Below are positions 8,836 through 18,783 of a DNA stretch of 64,000 bases, piece by piece. Within the stretch, counting starts at the first letter, position 1. Each line of letters begins with the position of its first letter. Made by a program: the position numbers and the translations under genes. Origin of the DNA: CAZXYS01 sp964645005 (GTDB lineage Bacteria > Bacteroidota > Ignavibacteria > Kapaibacteriales > UBA2268). The stretch is from positions 17,593 to 81,592 of the forward strand of contig CAZXYS010000017.1 in the NCBI GenBank assembly GCA_964645005.1. The letters are read 5' to 3'. The notes under the pieces are model-generated. The model worked only from the letters and a program-made list of their open reading frames with translations. It did not search any database and was not told the DNA's origin.

Positions 8836-9700
8836 AACAAAGTTAGTCCCATGGATTAAAGAGATTATTCCTGATACAACCGGTCGCTGGATAGAACCAT
8901 TTTTAGGTACTGGTGTTGTTGCCTTTAATATGGGTTTTGAAAAAGCATTATTGAACGATATTAATCCTCATATAATTAAGTTTTATCAAGATATAAAAAA
9001 TGATAGAGTTACCCCGGAAATCGTTAGAAAATATCTAAAAGAAGAGGGAGAGAAATTAAAGAATGCTGAAGAAGATGGATATGAACATTTTAGGTATATA
9101 AAAGAGCGATTTAATAGAGAGTTTTCTACTTTGGATTTCCTGTTTTTGTCCAGAGCCGGATTTAATGGTATGATGAGATTTAACAGAGAAGGAAAATGGA
9201 ATATACCCTTTTGCAAGAAGCCAAATAGATTTTCGCCTGCATATATAACGAAAATTGTGAATCAAGTAATGAATATTAGAAGACAGATAACTAAGAATTG
9301 GAATTTTATTAACAAGCCTTTTTCAGAAGTATTACAATTAGCTAATGTAGATGATGTTATTTATTGTGATCCGCCCTATTTCGGAAGATATGTCGATTAT
9401 TATAACGGATGGACTGAAGATGACGAAAAGCTATTATATCAGCTTTTAAGAAAAACAAAAGCAAAATTCATTCTTTCAACCTGGCATCACAACAATTTCA
9501 GAGAAAATGAGATGATAAAGAAATATTGGAATAATTTTAATATTATTACAAGAGATCATTTCTATCATTCAGGCGGTAAGCTTGAAAATAGAAATAAGAT
9601 AGTTGAAGCGTTAATTTGCAACTTTGAATTAAAAGACAATATCAAAATTCATAATCATGAACCGGAGAAAATAGTTTTTCAGAGTTCACTATTCGATTAA
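8795..9700 (+). CDS. Dam-like D12-class adenine-N6 methyltransferase
   Basis: 301-residue DNA adenine methylase protecting the cognate endonuclease site. SAM-binding motif I is PFLGTG (residues 35-40), an acidic LLNDINPHI follows, and catalytic motif IV is DPPY (192-195, YCDPPYFGRYVDYY). The region between, with FNREGKWNIPFCKKP, is the Dam/D12 target-recognition segment. EcoRV's own partner is of this Dam-related class, so the pairing is coherent. Translation starts inside the 3' end of the endonuclease gene in another frame, which implies translational coupling. No controller (C) protein gene was seen. Confidence 0.92.
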   Translation: MKIIVPPIKSQGIKTKLVPWIKEIIPDTTGRWIEPFLGTGVVAFNMGFEKALLNDINPHIIKFYQDIKNDRVTPEIVRKYLKEEGEKLKNAEEDGYEHFRYIKERFNREFSTLDFLFLSRAGFNGMMRFNREGKWNIPFCKKPNRFSPAYITKIVNQVMNIRRQITKNWNFINKPFSEVLQLANVDDVIYCDPPYFGRYVDYYNGWTEDDEKLLYQLLRKTKAKFILSTWHHNNFRENEMIKKYWNNFNIITRDHFYHSGGKLENRNKIVEALICNFELKDNIKIHNHEPEKIVFQSSLFD

Positions 9701-9703
9701 AAT

Positions 9704-12031
9704 TTATAGTGTACCACCCGCCTTCCTCATAACATAATCCTCATCTATATAAGGCTCGTCATTCTTATGTTTTTCCATAAGCTCATTTCGCTTGTTGAGA
9801 AGGGATGGCAGATTATCGCCGTGAACCAGCGGCGTTTCACCTTTGTCAGTGATTGCCATGAATTCGACATTCGTATCGAGGAGGTCGATCAGTTCCCTGG
9901 TGTTTGCTATCTCGCTGTCAATCATATCTTTGAGAGATTTAGCAAAATACTTCCTATCCTGCTTATCGCCGGAATTGATGTATCCATGCACGCAGACAAT
10001 CCACTTCGCCACATTGTGCTGCGTTACAAACCAGCAGCGCAATCCCCGCAGCCTGACATACTGGTCAAAGAAAAAGCGGCTTTCATTTGAATCATTGCCT
10101 GCTTTTTTCAGAAGATCACCGAAGGAATCTATGGCTTCGTTCATCGGCTTCCGGAGATTGGCGTCCATTCTCTCAACAATTTTGGTGCATTTCTCTGGCG
10201 AGGTGATGTGGAAAAGTACGTCCCTGCTCAAGTCAACATTGTTCGGGTTGTGCGGCGTTGTGCACATGAAATTTTCGTAATAGGCGCGCTCTTTTTCGGG
10301 GACAGCTTCGTAGTTCGGGATGAGCGGCCGCACCCACAGCCTCTGCCAGGTGAAGCCATGAGTCGAGTAGAGGGGCGTAATGTTGGGAAATGCGAGGATA
10401 GCTTCTTCAGCTTTCTTCCATGCTGAAATGACTTTTTCAGCATATTTCCCGCCAGCCCATTGGTTAACTATATTTGTAACAGCTTTATTTATTTCAATTT
10501 CCGGATTCAATTGAAAATGCCTCGATACTTCATGATTTATGTTAAAGGGTACAAGCTCATGCGGGCATGTCCCGCCTGTATGAGCTATGTGAGTGACTTT
10601 GTTATTATGCAGAGTTCGCAATCTTTGATGAGTGAGGAATGGGCAGGGAATTCCCATCAGCGGCTCGAATATGGAATGAGGACCGGCAGAGAAGAAGTAA
10701 TGGGCGAGAGAATTCTTGCTCTTCAGTTGATCGAGATATTCGTGCTCTTCATCCTTAAAATCCTGCTGATAGACAGAGCCGCCGTTGATCTCTTTCACGT
10801 CGGGATATTTCGGATGGGTATAGGGCACAGCCCAGCCCCTGCCGAGAAGGGTGTTCGTTTCAGCGTCAATGCCATTGGAAAGTCCATTCCAGACAGTCTC
10901 ATACTCGCCGTAGAAAGATTCCAGGCGCGCCATTATGCGGAAATTGGGATTCGTCTCGCGTCCGGCATTCAGCAGCGTCCTGAAAAAGCGGATGGCATTT
11001 TCGCCTGCGAGGCGGGCGATAGTTTCGTCGTCGTTCCACTCGCGAACAAGGTAGGCGCTGCCATTGCGACCGACGTAGAGGGATTTCGTATGCTCGAAAC
11101 CGGCACCGCTGTCATTCGTCCAGATGCTCATGAAGCCGAGTTCCGGGATTTCCTGCATGATTTTTTGCAGCATTTCGGCGTAGTGCCGCAAGACTTTGGG
11201 ATGGGTGATAGTCATGTTATAGCGCGGTTTGAAGCTGCGGAATGGATGATCTATCCTCGCGCCGCGCAGCATAGGATATATCTCGAAGAATTTCTCCGGC
11301 ACGGAACGAGGCTCGTAGCTGAATATGCCCGGCGTGAGTCCGTATTTACGCGCTAAATCGGCATTTTCCTTCATGCAGCGCATGTTAGCTGAGAGATAAA
11401 ACTTCGGGTAGAGACCTTCGTTCAGGCTGCTGGCGACAAATTGGTCGAGCGCCGCGCCGTAAGTGTAGAACATTGGATACGTTTCACCCGGCGGACCTGT
11501 CTCGAGAGACATCGGATAAGCCAGCCCGTTGACCTCAATGTGGGTGAATCCCTGTCGGGCGAGTTCGCGGATGTATGTTTTCCTGTTCAGACCTCTCTGG
11601 ATACGCCCTTCCTGAGTAAGGAAGTAATCATAAGAGACACGCTGCCATTTGAACGCAGGCGTATAAATTTTCCCGTCTCTGAAATCATTTATCTCAGCAT
11701 TTAAATAATTTTCTAAAATATTAATAACAAAAGAGAACAAATAATATGACTTTGAACACAGAAGCCAGCCGGAACCGTGATCATTTATCTGAAAATACAT
11801 GTATTCCTCTTCCTTGGGATTCGCCAATTCAAGTCTTTCTATGGTTTTATCGGAAACAATGGCGATGTTGAGTATGCCTTTCTTTTCCTTCAACTTGCTT
11901 ACTGCGGAAGATTTAAGGTCATTATTCCCAATGTATTCTTTTATCTCATCAGCGGCAGTTTCAATTACCTGCGGCGAATTTTGGGGGTATTGGATTTCTT
12001 TAACTTTCTTGAGCGCTTCGATTATTTTCAT
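9704..12031 (-). CDS. glycoside-hydrolase-like TIM-barrel protein
   Basis: 775-residue protein with no signal peptide, so probably cytoplasmic. The N-terminal about 120 residues resemble the small alpha/beta domain preceding the barrel in GH20/GH67-type enzymes (ILNIAIVSDKTIERL, YFQINDHGSGWLL). A barrel-like part starts at RVSYDYFLTQEGRIQRGLNR and THIEVNGLAYP, with a candidate acidic pair in FMSIWTNDSGAGFEH. The C-terminal about 250 residues are helical. Exact family, substrate and catalytic residues are not established; a sugar-acid or aminosugar hydrolase is the best guess. Converges on the methylase gene with a 3-bp gap. Confidence 0.5.
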   Translation of the reverse strand: MKIIEALKKVKEIQYPQNSPQVIETAADEIKEYIGNNDLKSSAVSKLKEKKGILNIAIVSDKTIERLELANPKEEEYMYFQINDHGSGWLLCSKSYYLFSFVINILENYLNAEINDFRDGKIYTPAFKWQRVSYDYFLTQEGRIQRGLNRKTYIRELARQGFTHIEVNGLAYPMSLETGPPGETYPMFYTYGAALDQFVASSLNEGLYPKFYLSANMRCMKENADLARKYGLTPGIFSYEPRSVPEKFFEIYPMLRGARIDHPFRSFKPRYNMTITHPKVLRHYAEMLQKIMQEIPELGFMSIWTNDSGAGFEHTKSLYVGRNGSAYLVREWNDDETIARLAGENAIRFFRTLLNAGRETNPNFRIMARLESFYGEYETVWNGLSNGIDAETNTLLGRGWAVPYTHPKYPDVKEINGGSVYQQDFKDEEHEYLDQLKSKNSLAHYFFSAGPHSIFEPLMGIPCPFLTHQRLRTLHNNKVTHIAHTGGTCPHELVPFNINHEVSRHFQLNPEIEINKAVTNIVNQWAGGKYAEKVISAWKKAEEAILAFPNITPLYSTHGFTWQRLWVRPLIPNYEAVPEKERAYYENFMCTTPHNPNNVDLSRDVLFHITSPEKCTKIVERMDANLRKPMNEAIDSFGDLLKKAGNDSNESRFFFDQYVRLRGLRCWFVTQHNVAKWIVCVHGYINSGDKQDRKYFAKSLKDMIDSEIANTRELIDLLDTNVEFMAITDKGETPLVHGDNLPSLLNKRNELMEKHKNDEPYIDEDYVMRKAGGTL

Positions 12032-12074
12032 GGTACTGATAATTTATTTTAAAAATTCATTATACCTCTTATTT

Positions 12075-12095
12075 CCCCTCCTTACTGAGGAGGGG
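12075..12095. repeat. REP-like palindrome
   Basis: CCCCTCCTTACTGAGGAGGGG, a near-perfect inverted repeat followed by a tail ending in ACGGGGTAG. The same core occurs at 36489-36509 and 38497-38517. Here it lies between the aminotransferase and glycoside-hydrolase-like genes and could stabilise or end their transcript. Confidence 0.7.
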
Positions 12096-12126
12096 AGTGA
12101 AGCCGAATGCTTTACGGGGTAGTTTA

Positions 12127-13383
12127 CTATGACTTCGCAAATAATTCAATTTCATTCAATGTTTTTTCAACATGATCTTCATTATTATAAATATGGAATG
12201 AAGCGCGTACTGCATTCAGTCCGACTTCATTGACTACGCGTACGCGCATTCCCTTTCTCATCAAATGATTTGCCGTTTCAGTATGGTCTTTATTTTTCAA
12301 TTTGAAGGAAATAATTGATGAGCGGTATTTTTCTTCCTCGGGGGAAATAATTTCCGTATTGGGTATATCTTTTAAGCCGGAATAGAATTTCTCGGATAGA
12401 GTTTTATTATGTTTAATTATCTCTTTGATTCCCATAGAATTTATAAATCCAAGAGCCTCTTCCAGCCCTTCATATAGCGAATGATTAACTGTACCATACT
12501 CAAACTTCTGTGCGGATTTTTGGAATTTTATCTCTTTTTTCAAAATATCATATCCTGCGTCGGAATAGGCGCCGACGGTTGTTGGCTGCAATCTATCCAG
12601 TAAGTCTTCCTTTACCCGGAGCAAGCCGGTACGCTTAGGTCCCAGCAGCCATTTATGCCCGCTGAATGTATAGAAATCAACACTATCCATCGCCGGATTG
12701 ACATGGACACTGCCCGCAGCCTGAGCGCCGTCCAGGGCAAATAAGATGTTATTCTTTCCGGCGAGCTTGCCAATCTCGCGGATAGGAAAGATCTGTCCGG
12801 TGGTGCAGGTAACATGGCTTATGAAGATCAACTTCGTCTTATCTGTGATTAGTTCTTTAATTTTTTGAACATTATTTAATGCATCCTGCCTGTCCGGCTC
12901 AAATGTCTTTAACGCTATCCCTATATTTTTAACTTTATTTAACAAAGGAATATGCAGGGCAGGGTGTTCATGGGTGGAAGTGATGATCTCATCACCTTCT
13001 TGCAAATCCAAACCATTTAAAATGACATTAATTCCTTCGGCAGCACAGCCGATGAGCGCAATCTCATTTTGCTTGACATTCCTGCCCAAAAATGCAGCGA
13101 ATTTATCCTTGATCTCATTCCATTTGCCGAGATCATGCCCGGGCTTAGGGTATAACTGGTCTTCCCGCATCGAGCTTTCCACTTTGTCGAGGACAGGTTT
13201 GGGAACTGCGCCGATACCGGCGGTATTCAGGTAGATAAGGTCATTAGAAAAGGAAAAATCTGAGCTGACAAGAGTGTCCAAATTATCAGAACTGATGCCG
13301 GGATCAGAAAACGAAGAAATCCTCGTCAGGAAGAATCCGCCCGAAATCGTCGCCGCATTATTAAGGAAATTTCTGCGCTTCAT
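12127..13383 (-). CDS. class V aminotransferase, Tat-like signal
   Basis: 418-residue PLP enzyme of the class V aminotransferase (isopenicillin-N-epimerase/cysteine-desulfurase-like) superfamily. The N-terminus, MKRRNFLNNAATISGGFFL, looks like a twin-arginine signal, as is common for this subgroup, so export after cofactor loading is likely. Family features include YLNTAGIGAVPKPV, a substrate/cofactor region with STHEHPALHIPLL, and the Schiff-base lysine Lys244 in FSGHKWLLGPKRTGLL. Substrate unknown; epimerase, desulfurase or lyase activities all occur in this group. Divergent from the glycosyltransferase gene with a 41-bp gap. Confidence 0.82.
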   Translation of the reverse strand: MKRRNFLNNAATISGGFFLTRISSFSDPGISSDNLDTLVSSDFSFSNDLIYLNTAGIGAVPKPVLDKVESSMREDQLYPKPGHDLGKWNEIKDKFAAFLGRNVKQNEIALIGCAAEGINVILNGLDLQEGDEIITSTHEHPALHIPLLNKVKNIGIALKTFEPDRQDALNNVQKIKELITDKTKLIFISHVTCTTGQIFPIREIGKLAGKNNILFALDGAQAAGSVHVNPAMDSVDFYTFSGHKWLLGPKRTGLLRVKEDLLDRLQPTTVGAYSDAGYDILKKEIKFQKSAQKFEYGTVNHSLYEGLEEALGFINSMGIKEIIKHNKTLSEKFYSGLKDIPNTEIISPEEEKYRSSIISFKLKNKDHTETANHLMRKGMRVRVVNEVGLNAVRASFHIYNNEDHVEKTLNEIELFAKS

Positions 13384-13424
13384 AATAATTATTTATTTAT
13401 TAATATCATATTTTCATTAAAATA

Positions 13425-14543
13425 ATGAATTTGGATAATCTTTCCTTATTTTTGATCAAGAAATTCAGGCTTAATTTTTATAGTATGAAAAACAGCTCGA
13501 AAATATTGCGTTCCATTAATAAAAAATTTCTGATCTATCAGGGCATTTCCCGACAGAACAGAAAGAAAATCGATATTAAAAATAAAAAGGCTCTTGTGCT
13601 GCAATTCGCGGGACTTGGGGATGCCGCTTTGCTGGCGCCGTTCATTAGAGGATTGAAAAATATCGGGATTAAGCCTGAACTTGCCGTGCCGGGAAGCTAT
13701 GCCCAGTTCTGGGAATATTTTTTCCCAGATGATAAGATAATCCCCGTGGACATTTCTATTGGTTTTAATGGCTTTCTGAATGATCTTGCAGAGGCAAAAC
13801 TATCCGGAGAATATGAAGCTGTTTTTGGGTGCAGTCTTACGCCGCTGTGCGCATATCTTGCTGGTTTTCCCTATTCGTCGAAAAAAGTCGGAATGCTGGT
13901 AAACGGCAGAAAGTATAAAGGTGCCCGAATAGCGTATAATAATTTTTATGATGCCGAGAAGAATGAGCATGTCCAAAACCGTTACCAGAGTCTATTTAGC
14001 AAAGTTTATCCTGAAATTAAACCGAAAAAATTTTTTGATTCGAATAATAATTCCGAAAATTATATCGCTGTGCATCCCGGCGCTAAATGGAAGCCCAGAC
14101 GCTGGCTGCAGGAATATTTTCTGAAGTTATTTGAAAAGATTGAAGATAAGCCGGTTAAGGTGCTTTTCGGAGGCATTATGGATGAAGAACTTTATAACTA
14201 CTTTAATCATAATAATTTGCCTTCAAATACAGAACTGGTCAAGACTGAATCATTGACAGAATTTATCGACAATATTGCTTATTGCTCATTATTCCTTGGC
14301 AATGACTCGGGACCGGCGCATATAGCCAATCTGATGAATAAAAAGACAGTTGTGCTCTGGGGACCCGGCAATTATGAGCGAGTGAGACCACTGGGTGATA
14401 ATGTCGATATAATCATAAAGGAAATCGACTGCCGCCCATGCAAGCAGTACGTTCACCTAGAGCATTGCGAGCGGGGAGATAATATCTGCCTGAAAAGTAT
14501 TTCTCCTGAGGAAGTGTATGAAGCCATCGCAAAGAAAGGATAA
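13425..14543 (+). CDS. glycosyltransferase family 9 (heptosyltransferase-like)
   Basis: 372-residue GT-B glycosyltransferase of the ADP-heptose:LPS heptosyltransferase family. The N-terminal nucleotide-sugar-fold segment is VLQFAGLGDAALLAPFIRG. The C-terminal donor-binding half holds IAVHPGAKWKPRRW and FLGNDSGPAHIANLMNKKTV followed by LWGPG, with a Cys-rich tail (CRPCKQYVHLEHC). Acts at the inner face of the cytoplasmic membrane on LPS core or a related glycan. No clear ribosome-binding site; ATG 13485 (residue 21) is an alternative start. The next gene starts 2 bp after its stop, so the two are co-transcribed. Confidence 0.85.
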   Translation: MNLDNLSLFLIKKFRLNFYSMKNSSKILRSINKKFLIYQGISRQNRKKIDIKNKKALVLQFAGLGDAALLAPFIRGLKNIGIKPELAVPGSYAQFWEYFFPDDKIIPVDISIGFNGFLNDLAEAKLSGEYEAVFGCSLTPLCAYLAGFPYSSKKVGMLVNGRKYKGARIAYNNFYDAEKNEHVQNRYQSLFSKVYPEIKPKKFFDSNNNSENYIAVHPGAKWKPRRWLQEYFLKLFEKIEDKPVKVLFGGIMDEELYNYFNHNNLPSNTELVKTESLTEFIDNIAYCSLFLGNDSGPAHIANLMNKKTVVLWGPGNYERVRPLGDNVDIIIKEIDCRPCKQYVHLEHCERGDNICLKSISPEEVYEAIAKKG

Positions 14544-14545
14544 TC

Positions 14546-15694
14546 ATGCTAAAGATTTTTAAAAAGAATAAAATGGAAGTTGTCAGCCCTGAAAATTGCA
14601 GGGTAAATCAGCCAATTCCCCGGGAAACGATAGTTATACATCATTACTGTCCGCATACATACAATGCAGGGGATCATTTTGTAATACATTCGATCAGAAA
14701 CAGCCTGAAGCAGCGGATACCAAATGCCATTTTCATACCCAAGCCGTGCGCTATTAACCGCGGCTGGGGCAAACCGGCAAGACTCACTGGGAAAAACATA
14801 ACTTATAGCTCGAAGTACGCAGACGCGGTTATTATCGGTGGTTCGGATCAATATAACGGCTGGTCTTTGCGGATAAGGCAGGATGAAATTCCCCATCTGG
14901 CGCCGCCATTTTATCTGATCGGGCTCGGCATTTCTTCGAAAGGGCTGCATAAAGAACCGAATATACCGAAGAATGAGTATCTCGAGGATATTAGAGTTAC
15001 TAATGATCATGCTGCGATGTCTTCTGTTCGTGATAAACGGACGTATAAATTTCTGGAAGAGAATGGCGTGAAAAAGCATATCATTACCGGATGTCCGGCT
15101 GCTTATCTATTTAACCGGGGATTTGAGCTGAAAAAAAATGGTCCAGTGCTGCTGACTTTCCCATTTCCTGTCATTAGAGGTTCGAATTCTGATGTTTACA
15201 ATGAGATAACCGAGTTAATAAAACAATTACTCTCGTATTTTAAGGGATTGGGTATCGAGACGGTAATCGCCTGTCATGACGACCGGGACGTTGCCCCCGC
15301 GCAGGAGCTTTTCCCTGAGGAGAGGTTGTTTTTCTCTAATTATGCGAGCGGCTATTACCCCCTTTATGAGAGCGCTTCTATGGTTATCGGTACGCGGCTT
15401 CATGCGACAATACTTGCAGGCGGTATGGGTAAACCGTTTATAAATGTAAATCTCGATTCCCGCGGGCTCGGCTTTTCGGAGACATTTGGACTGGAAGGTT
15501 GGAATGTAAATCTCGAAGGCGATAATGTATGGAATGATATAAAGGAACGAATAGAGGCTATTCAAGCGGGTGAGCTGTCGGCATTCGAGAAGTTTTATAA
15601 GACGAAAGAACATTACAGAGCAGTCTACGAGAAGTTCATGGACGATTGCGCCGAAGATATTTTGAAAAATCCGAAGCAAAATTCAGAGAAATAG
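14546..15694 (+). CDS. polysaccharide pyruvyl transferase family protein
   Basis: 382 residues with the hallmarks of the polysaccharide pyruvyltransferase family: an N-terminal HHYCPHTYNAGDHFVIHSI with the N-x-G-D motif, VIIGGSDQYNGW, and a C-terminal VIGTRLHATILAGGMGKPF with the arginine-histidine pair. It probably adds a ketal-linked pyruvate, or acts as a related GT-B enzyme, on a cell-surface glycan. Coupled to the upstream GT9 gene, which supports a surface-polysaccharide role. Converges with the symporter gene 12 bp downstream. Confidence 0.85.
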   Translation: MLKIFKKNKMEVVSPENCRVNQPIPRETIVIHHYCPHTYNAGDHFVIHSIRNSLKQRIPNAIFIPKPCAINRGWGKPARLTGKNITYSSKYADAVIIGGSDQYNGWSLRIRQDEIPHLAPPFYLIGLGISSKGLHKEPNIPKNEYLEDIRVTNDHAAMSSVRDKRTYKFLEENGVKKHIITGCPAAYLFNRGFELKKNGPVLLTFPFPVIRGSNSDVYNEITELIKQLLSYFKGLGIETVIACHDDRDVAPAQELFPEERLFFSNYASGYYPLYESASMVIGTRLHATILAGGMGKPFINVNLDSRGLGFSETFGLEGWNVNLEGDNVWNDIKERIEAIQAGELSAFEKFYKTKEHYRAVYEKFMDDCAEDILKNPKQNSEK

Positions 15695-15706
15695 CCGGAA
15701 TAATTT

Positions 15707-17815
15707 TTATTTGATTGAAACTATCAACCACAATAAAAGGATTATCAATCCCACAATAATCCAGCTTCCGCCGAAGCCGAGCCAGTCCATTTTTTGGGGC
15801 TTCATGATTTCCCAGTTGGAATTGGGGAATAGCTTGTCTTTATCGAACTTACCGGGATTTTCGTAGGAATCCAGCAGGGCGAGCCGTTCTTCTTCCGGCG
15901 ATTCTTTTATTGGTGTATGCATCTTGGCGAAAAATCTGTTTAGTCTTGATTTTTCCAACGGTTTTGTAAGGTAAGATACCAGGAATAAGAGTATGAACGG
16001 TAAAATTGCATCGAAAATGAATCTTGTCGTTACCAGTCCAGCCTTCGAATAATTTGAGAAATCCATACCTGCAAGATCGAGCAGCCATATCTCGGCGTGG
16101 AAGCGCCCCAGCCCAACCTTTTTTGACGATGCCGGGTTTGAAGGATCGACTTCCGCCACGCTTTCAAAATATATTCCTACGGATTTGATCTCTTTATCTT
16201 TGGTGATTATCTGTCCGGGGCGGTCTGCCCTGCCTTCTTTTACATCTTCTTTCAGGGCTTGCGTTTCGTAGGTGACGTTTTTTTCTGTTGTTTGCTTCAG
16301 GAAGTAGTCATTGTATTTGACAGAATCAAGTGTCTGGAATATATTGGGAATGACAGCGTAGATCAATAAGCAGATAGCGGCCTGTATTATCACTGCTGAT
16401 TTTGTCAGCCGCCGCCAGATGAATCCCAGCCATATCGGCGCGCCGAAAATAGCCGGTATCGAAATGATATATTTGAATAATTCGAGCAGATTATCTACAA
16501 ACAAAGCTACCGCTATACCGCCCAGCAGTGTTATACCAATGGCTGTCCTGCCTGCAAATAAGTAATGTGATTCGGTTTTATCCGGCAGCAGCGGCTTGTA
16601 GAGATTCCTTACGAAAAGCGCCGAATAAGATACTGCGCTGGCGTCGAGTGTGGACATATTCGCCGCTAATATCCCGACCAGCATCAGACCGATAGCGCCG
16701 GGGATAAGCAAGTCCCGCGACATAAAACCCCAGATCAGGTCGGGATCATGCAACTGCCCTGCATACAGCGCTATCGCCAGCAGCCCGGCTAACATCCAGA
16801 ATATCATTATTATCCGCTTGGCGAACATGCCGCCGATCATACCTATTCGCGCTGTCATTTCGTTTTTCGCCGAGCCGGCGGTCTGCATTCCCGAAACAAC
16901 TGCTATGATCGATACGAGATTTGCCAGAGCCATTGCTGCTATCGTGTGCCAGGCGTATTCGCTCAGCACGTCAGAGCCAAATAGTTGAAATTTAAAGTCG
17001 GGGACAACTTCGTGCAATCCTGAAAAGCCGCCGACCTTTGCCAGCGCTACAGGTATTAATATTGCAGAAAATATAATAATCAGTATGCCTTGTATTGCGT
17101 CCGAAATTGCGGCGGCGCGAAATCCGCCGAGGATAGTATATATCGCCACCACAGCGGCATATACCAGATAAAAATGCAGCGGCTTCACATAAGAGACAAA
17201 TGATTTTAGCTTTCCTTTTTTATTTTTTTCGTAGAGAATGTCGTAGCGGTGCTGCTCTTTTTCGGTCAAGCCTTCGTCAAGCTGGGATTTCAGGGATTGG
17301 AATTCGCGGAATTGTTCTATGCTCTGTCGTTCTTGCGGGGAGCATTTTTCGATTGGTTTGGGTGTCATAGCCATAGTGGTCTTCGCGGCAACGAGATAGC
17401 CCACACCGCCGCCAATTATCGACAGCAAAAGAATAAACACAGCATAAGAAGCGCCGAGGAACTTGCTGTTGAATCGTTCCGTGAAGAAATCGCCTATGGT
17501 TGTCAAGCGTACCCGCCTGAAGAACAGGGTGGTAAACCAGTAAAACGGCGTTATGAACAAGACTAGGAACTGTATCCACATGCCGCCGACACCCATGCGG
17601 TAGGTCTCGCGGGCGACAGCCACCGCCTGATCGGCATTTGTCGAATTGCCGAAATTCAGGAAGAACTGGTAGAATTTGCCTAATTTCCGACCGGCGAGGA
17701 AGAAGTCTTCGGTGTTTTTCGTTCTGTCGGCGACTCGCTTTCCAAGCCAGATAATTGCCAAAATGTAGATGATGACAATCGCGAAATCCAATATGTGCAG
17801 TCCCCAGATATACAT
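15707..17815 (-). CDS. sodium:solute symporter (SSS family)
   Basis: 702-residue integral membrane protein with about a dozen or more hydrophobic helices. The SSS fold is evident from the start: helix 1, then NTEDFFLAGRKLGKFYQFF, FGNSTNADQAVAVARETYR, TTIGDFFTERF, and LVGILAANMSTLDASAVSYS near the sodium-site helix. Two cytoplasmic insertions are longer than usual (about residues 150-210, charged, and about 510-570 before the last helices). Imports an organic solute with sodium; the substrate (sugar, amino acid or carboxylate) is not readable. Monocistronic. Confidence 0.88.
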   Translation of the reverse strand: MYIWGLHILDFAIVIIYILAIIWLGKRVADRTKNTEDFFLAGRKLGKFYQFFLNFGNSTNADQAVAVARETYRMGVGGMWIQFLVLFITPFYWFTTLFFRRVRLTTIGDFFTERFNSKFLGASYAVFILLLSIIGGGVGYLVAAKTTMAMTPKPIEKCSPQERQSIEQFREFQSLKSQLDEGLTEKEQHRYDILYEKNKKGKLKSFVSYVKPLHFYLVYAAVVAIYTILGGFRAAAISDAIQGILIIIFSAILIPVALAKVGGFSGLHEVVPDFKFQLFGSDVLSEYAWHTIAAMALANLVSIIAVVSGMQTAGSAKNEMTARIGMIGGMFAKRIIMIFWMLAGLLAIALYAGQLHDPDLIWGFMSRDLLIPGAIGLMLVGILAANMSTLDASAVSYSALFVRNLYKPLLPDKTESHYLFAGRTAIGITLLGGIAVALFVDNLLELFKYIISIPAIFGAPIWLGFIWRRLTKSAVIIQAAICLLIYAVIPNIFQTLDSVKYNDYFLKQTTEKNVTYETQALKEDVKEGRADRPGQIITKDKEIKSVGIYFESVAEVDPSNPASSKKVGLGRFHAEIWLLDLAGMDFSNYSKAGLVTTRFIFDAILPFILLFLVSYLTKPLEKSRLNRFFAKMHTPIKESPEEERLALLDSYENPGKFDKDKLFPNSNWEIMKPQKMDWLGFGGSWIIVGLIILLLWLIVSIK

Positions 17816-18079
17816 TAAATCTAAAACAATGTTAATTTACAATATATCAATAAATATTTTGAATTCCAGCCAATCGACCACCTTGTATTTTGAGGCTGAC
17901 TCAAAAGTTGTTTTTGTCTATCCTCCGACTCCGCGCAGTGCGAACCATAAACCATGTATTTTATTATATAATATATACTTACATATTTCATCAGTAGTTT
18001 TTCTAATATATTTTCAACACTTTTGAGATGTCCTGCCTCTCTTTATTTTATACAAAACTTTATTGATAGCTTGGTATTG

Positions 18080-18560
18080 CTAACTAATAATAGATAAAAT
18101 GCCATTTCTTTTCGCCATTAATAATATTACAGAATAAAGTAACAACGTTATGCTTCTGGAATAGCATTTGGTTCGCCTGTGCAATCTAGCTAAAAAGTTT
18201 ATCATTACCCATTATATCCTTCCACATTATATCCTTCCACATTATATGTCTCTTTTTTTGATTGGATATGTATATTACCTGGTAAAAATTCTTTATAAGC
18301 TTTCCAATAGTCTGTCATTACCAATTCTACCTTACAGATGCATTGCTTACTTTAAGTAATCTACCGATAGCTCTAAAACCAAGTCCTTCTAGATATAAGA
18401 TTATAGCTAATCTTTTAATATTATCCGGTTTAGCCGTTGATTTTAATTTGACAGTGTAGTTATAATTGCAAAATTTGCATTTGCAGCGTTGTCTGTCATT
18501 TACAAAACCATTTTTTACCTTTTCATTGCTATTACATTTTATACAATTAAAGTTTACCTC
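18080..18560 (-). pseudogene. decayed IS1-family transposase
   Basis: Reading the minus strand from about 18560, one frame gives an InsA-like zinc-finger start (NFNCIKCNSNEKVKNGF, then CKCKFC) and the helix-turn-helix LYLEGLGFRAIGRLLKVSNA. After a deletion and frame change come InsB-like pieces: MTDYWKAYKEFLPGNIH, SKKETYNVEGYN and, in a third frame, RLHRRTKCYSRSITLLLYS ending at stop 18082-18080. The short tandem duplication around 18219-18248 (repeated TTCCACATTATATCC) breaks the second part. Much of the catalytic region is missing, so the element is dead. Inverted repeats could not be located. This relic is the only coding content seen between 17816 and 18783. Confidence 0.75.
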
Positions 18561-18783
18561 TTCTTATATTTGCAATATTATTTTTTCAAATACAAGAATT
18601 CTATATAATTAGTAATGCCCCTTTTTCTTATTTTAATGTTACAAGCTATCCATAAATTAATAATAATTTTCTTATTTCCAAACCTTGATTAATTAATTAT
18701 TGTTAATAATTGATTTTTTCCAATATTATTTTTCTACTTTGTTAATGTCTTAATATTTTTTAATATTCCAAATTTATATGTGA

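Noticed and set aside
10460..11356. Long open frame on the plus strand (298 codons)
   Set aside because: Lies entirely antisense within the glycoside-hydrolase-like gene, whose translation has coherent domain structure; the antisense product shows no domain and looks like a codon-bias shadow.
17889..18038. Inverted pair GAGGCTGACTCAAAAG / CTTTTGAGATGTCCTGCCTC as transposon ends
   Set aside because: Similarity is partial with a gap in the middle and no clear element between; could not be tied to the IS1 relic.
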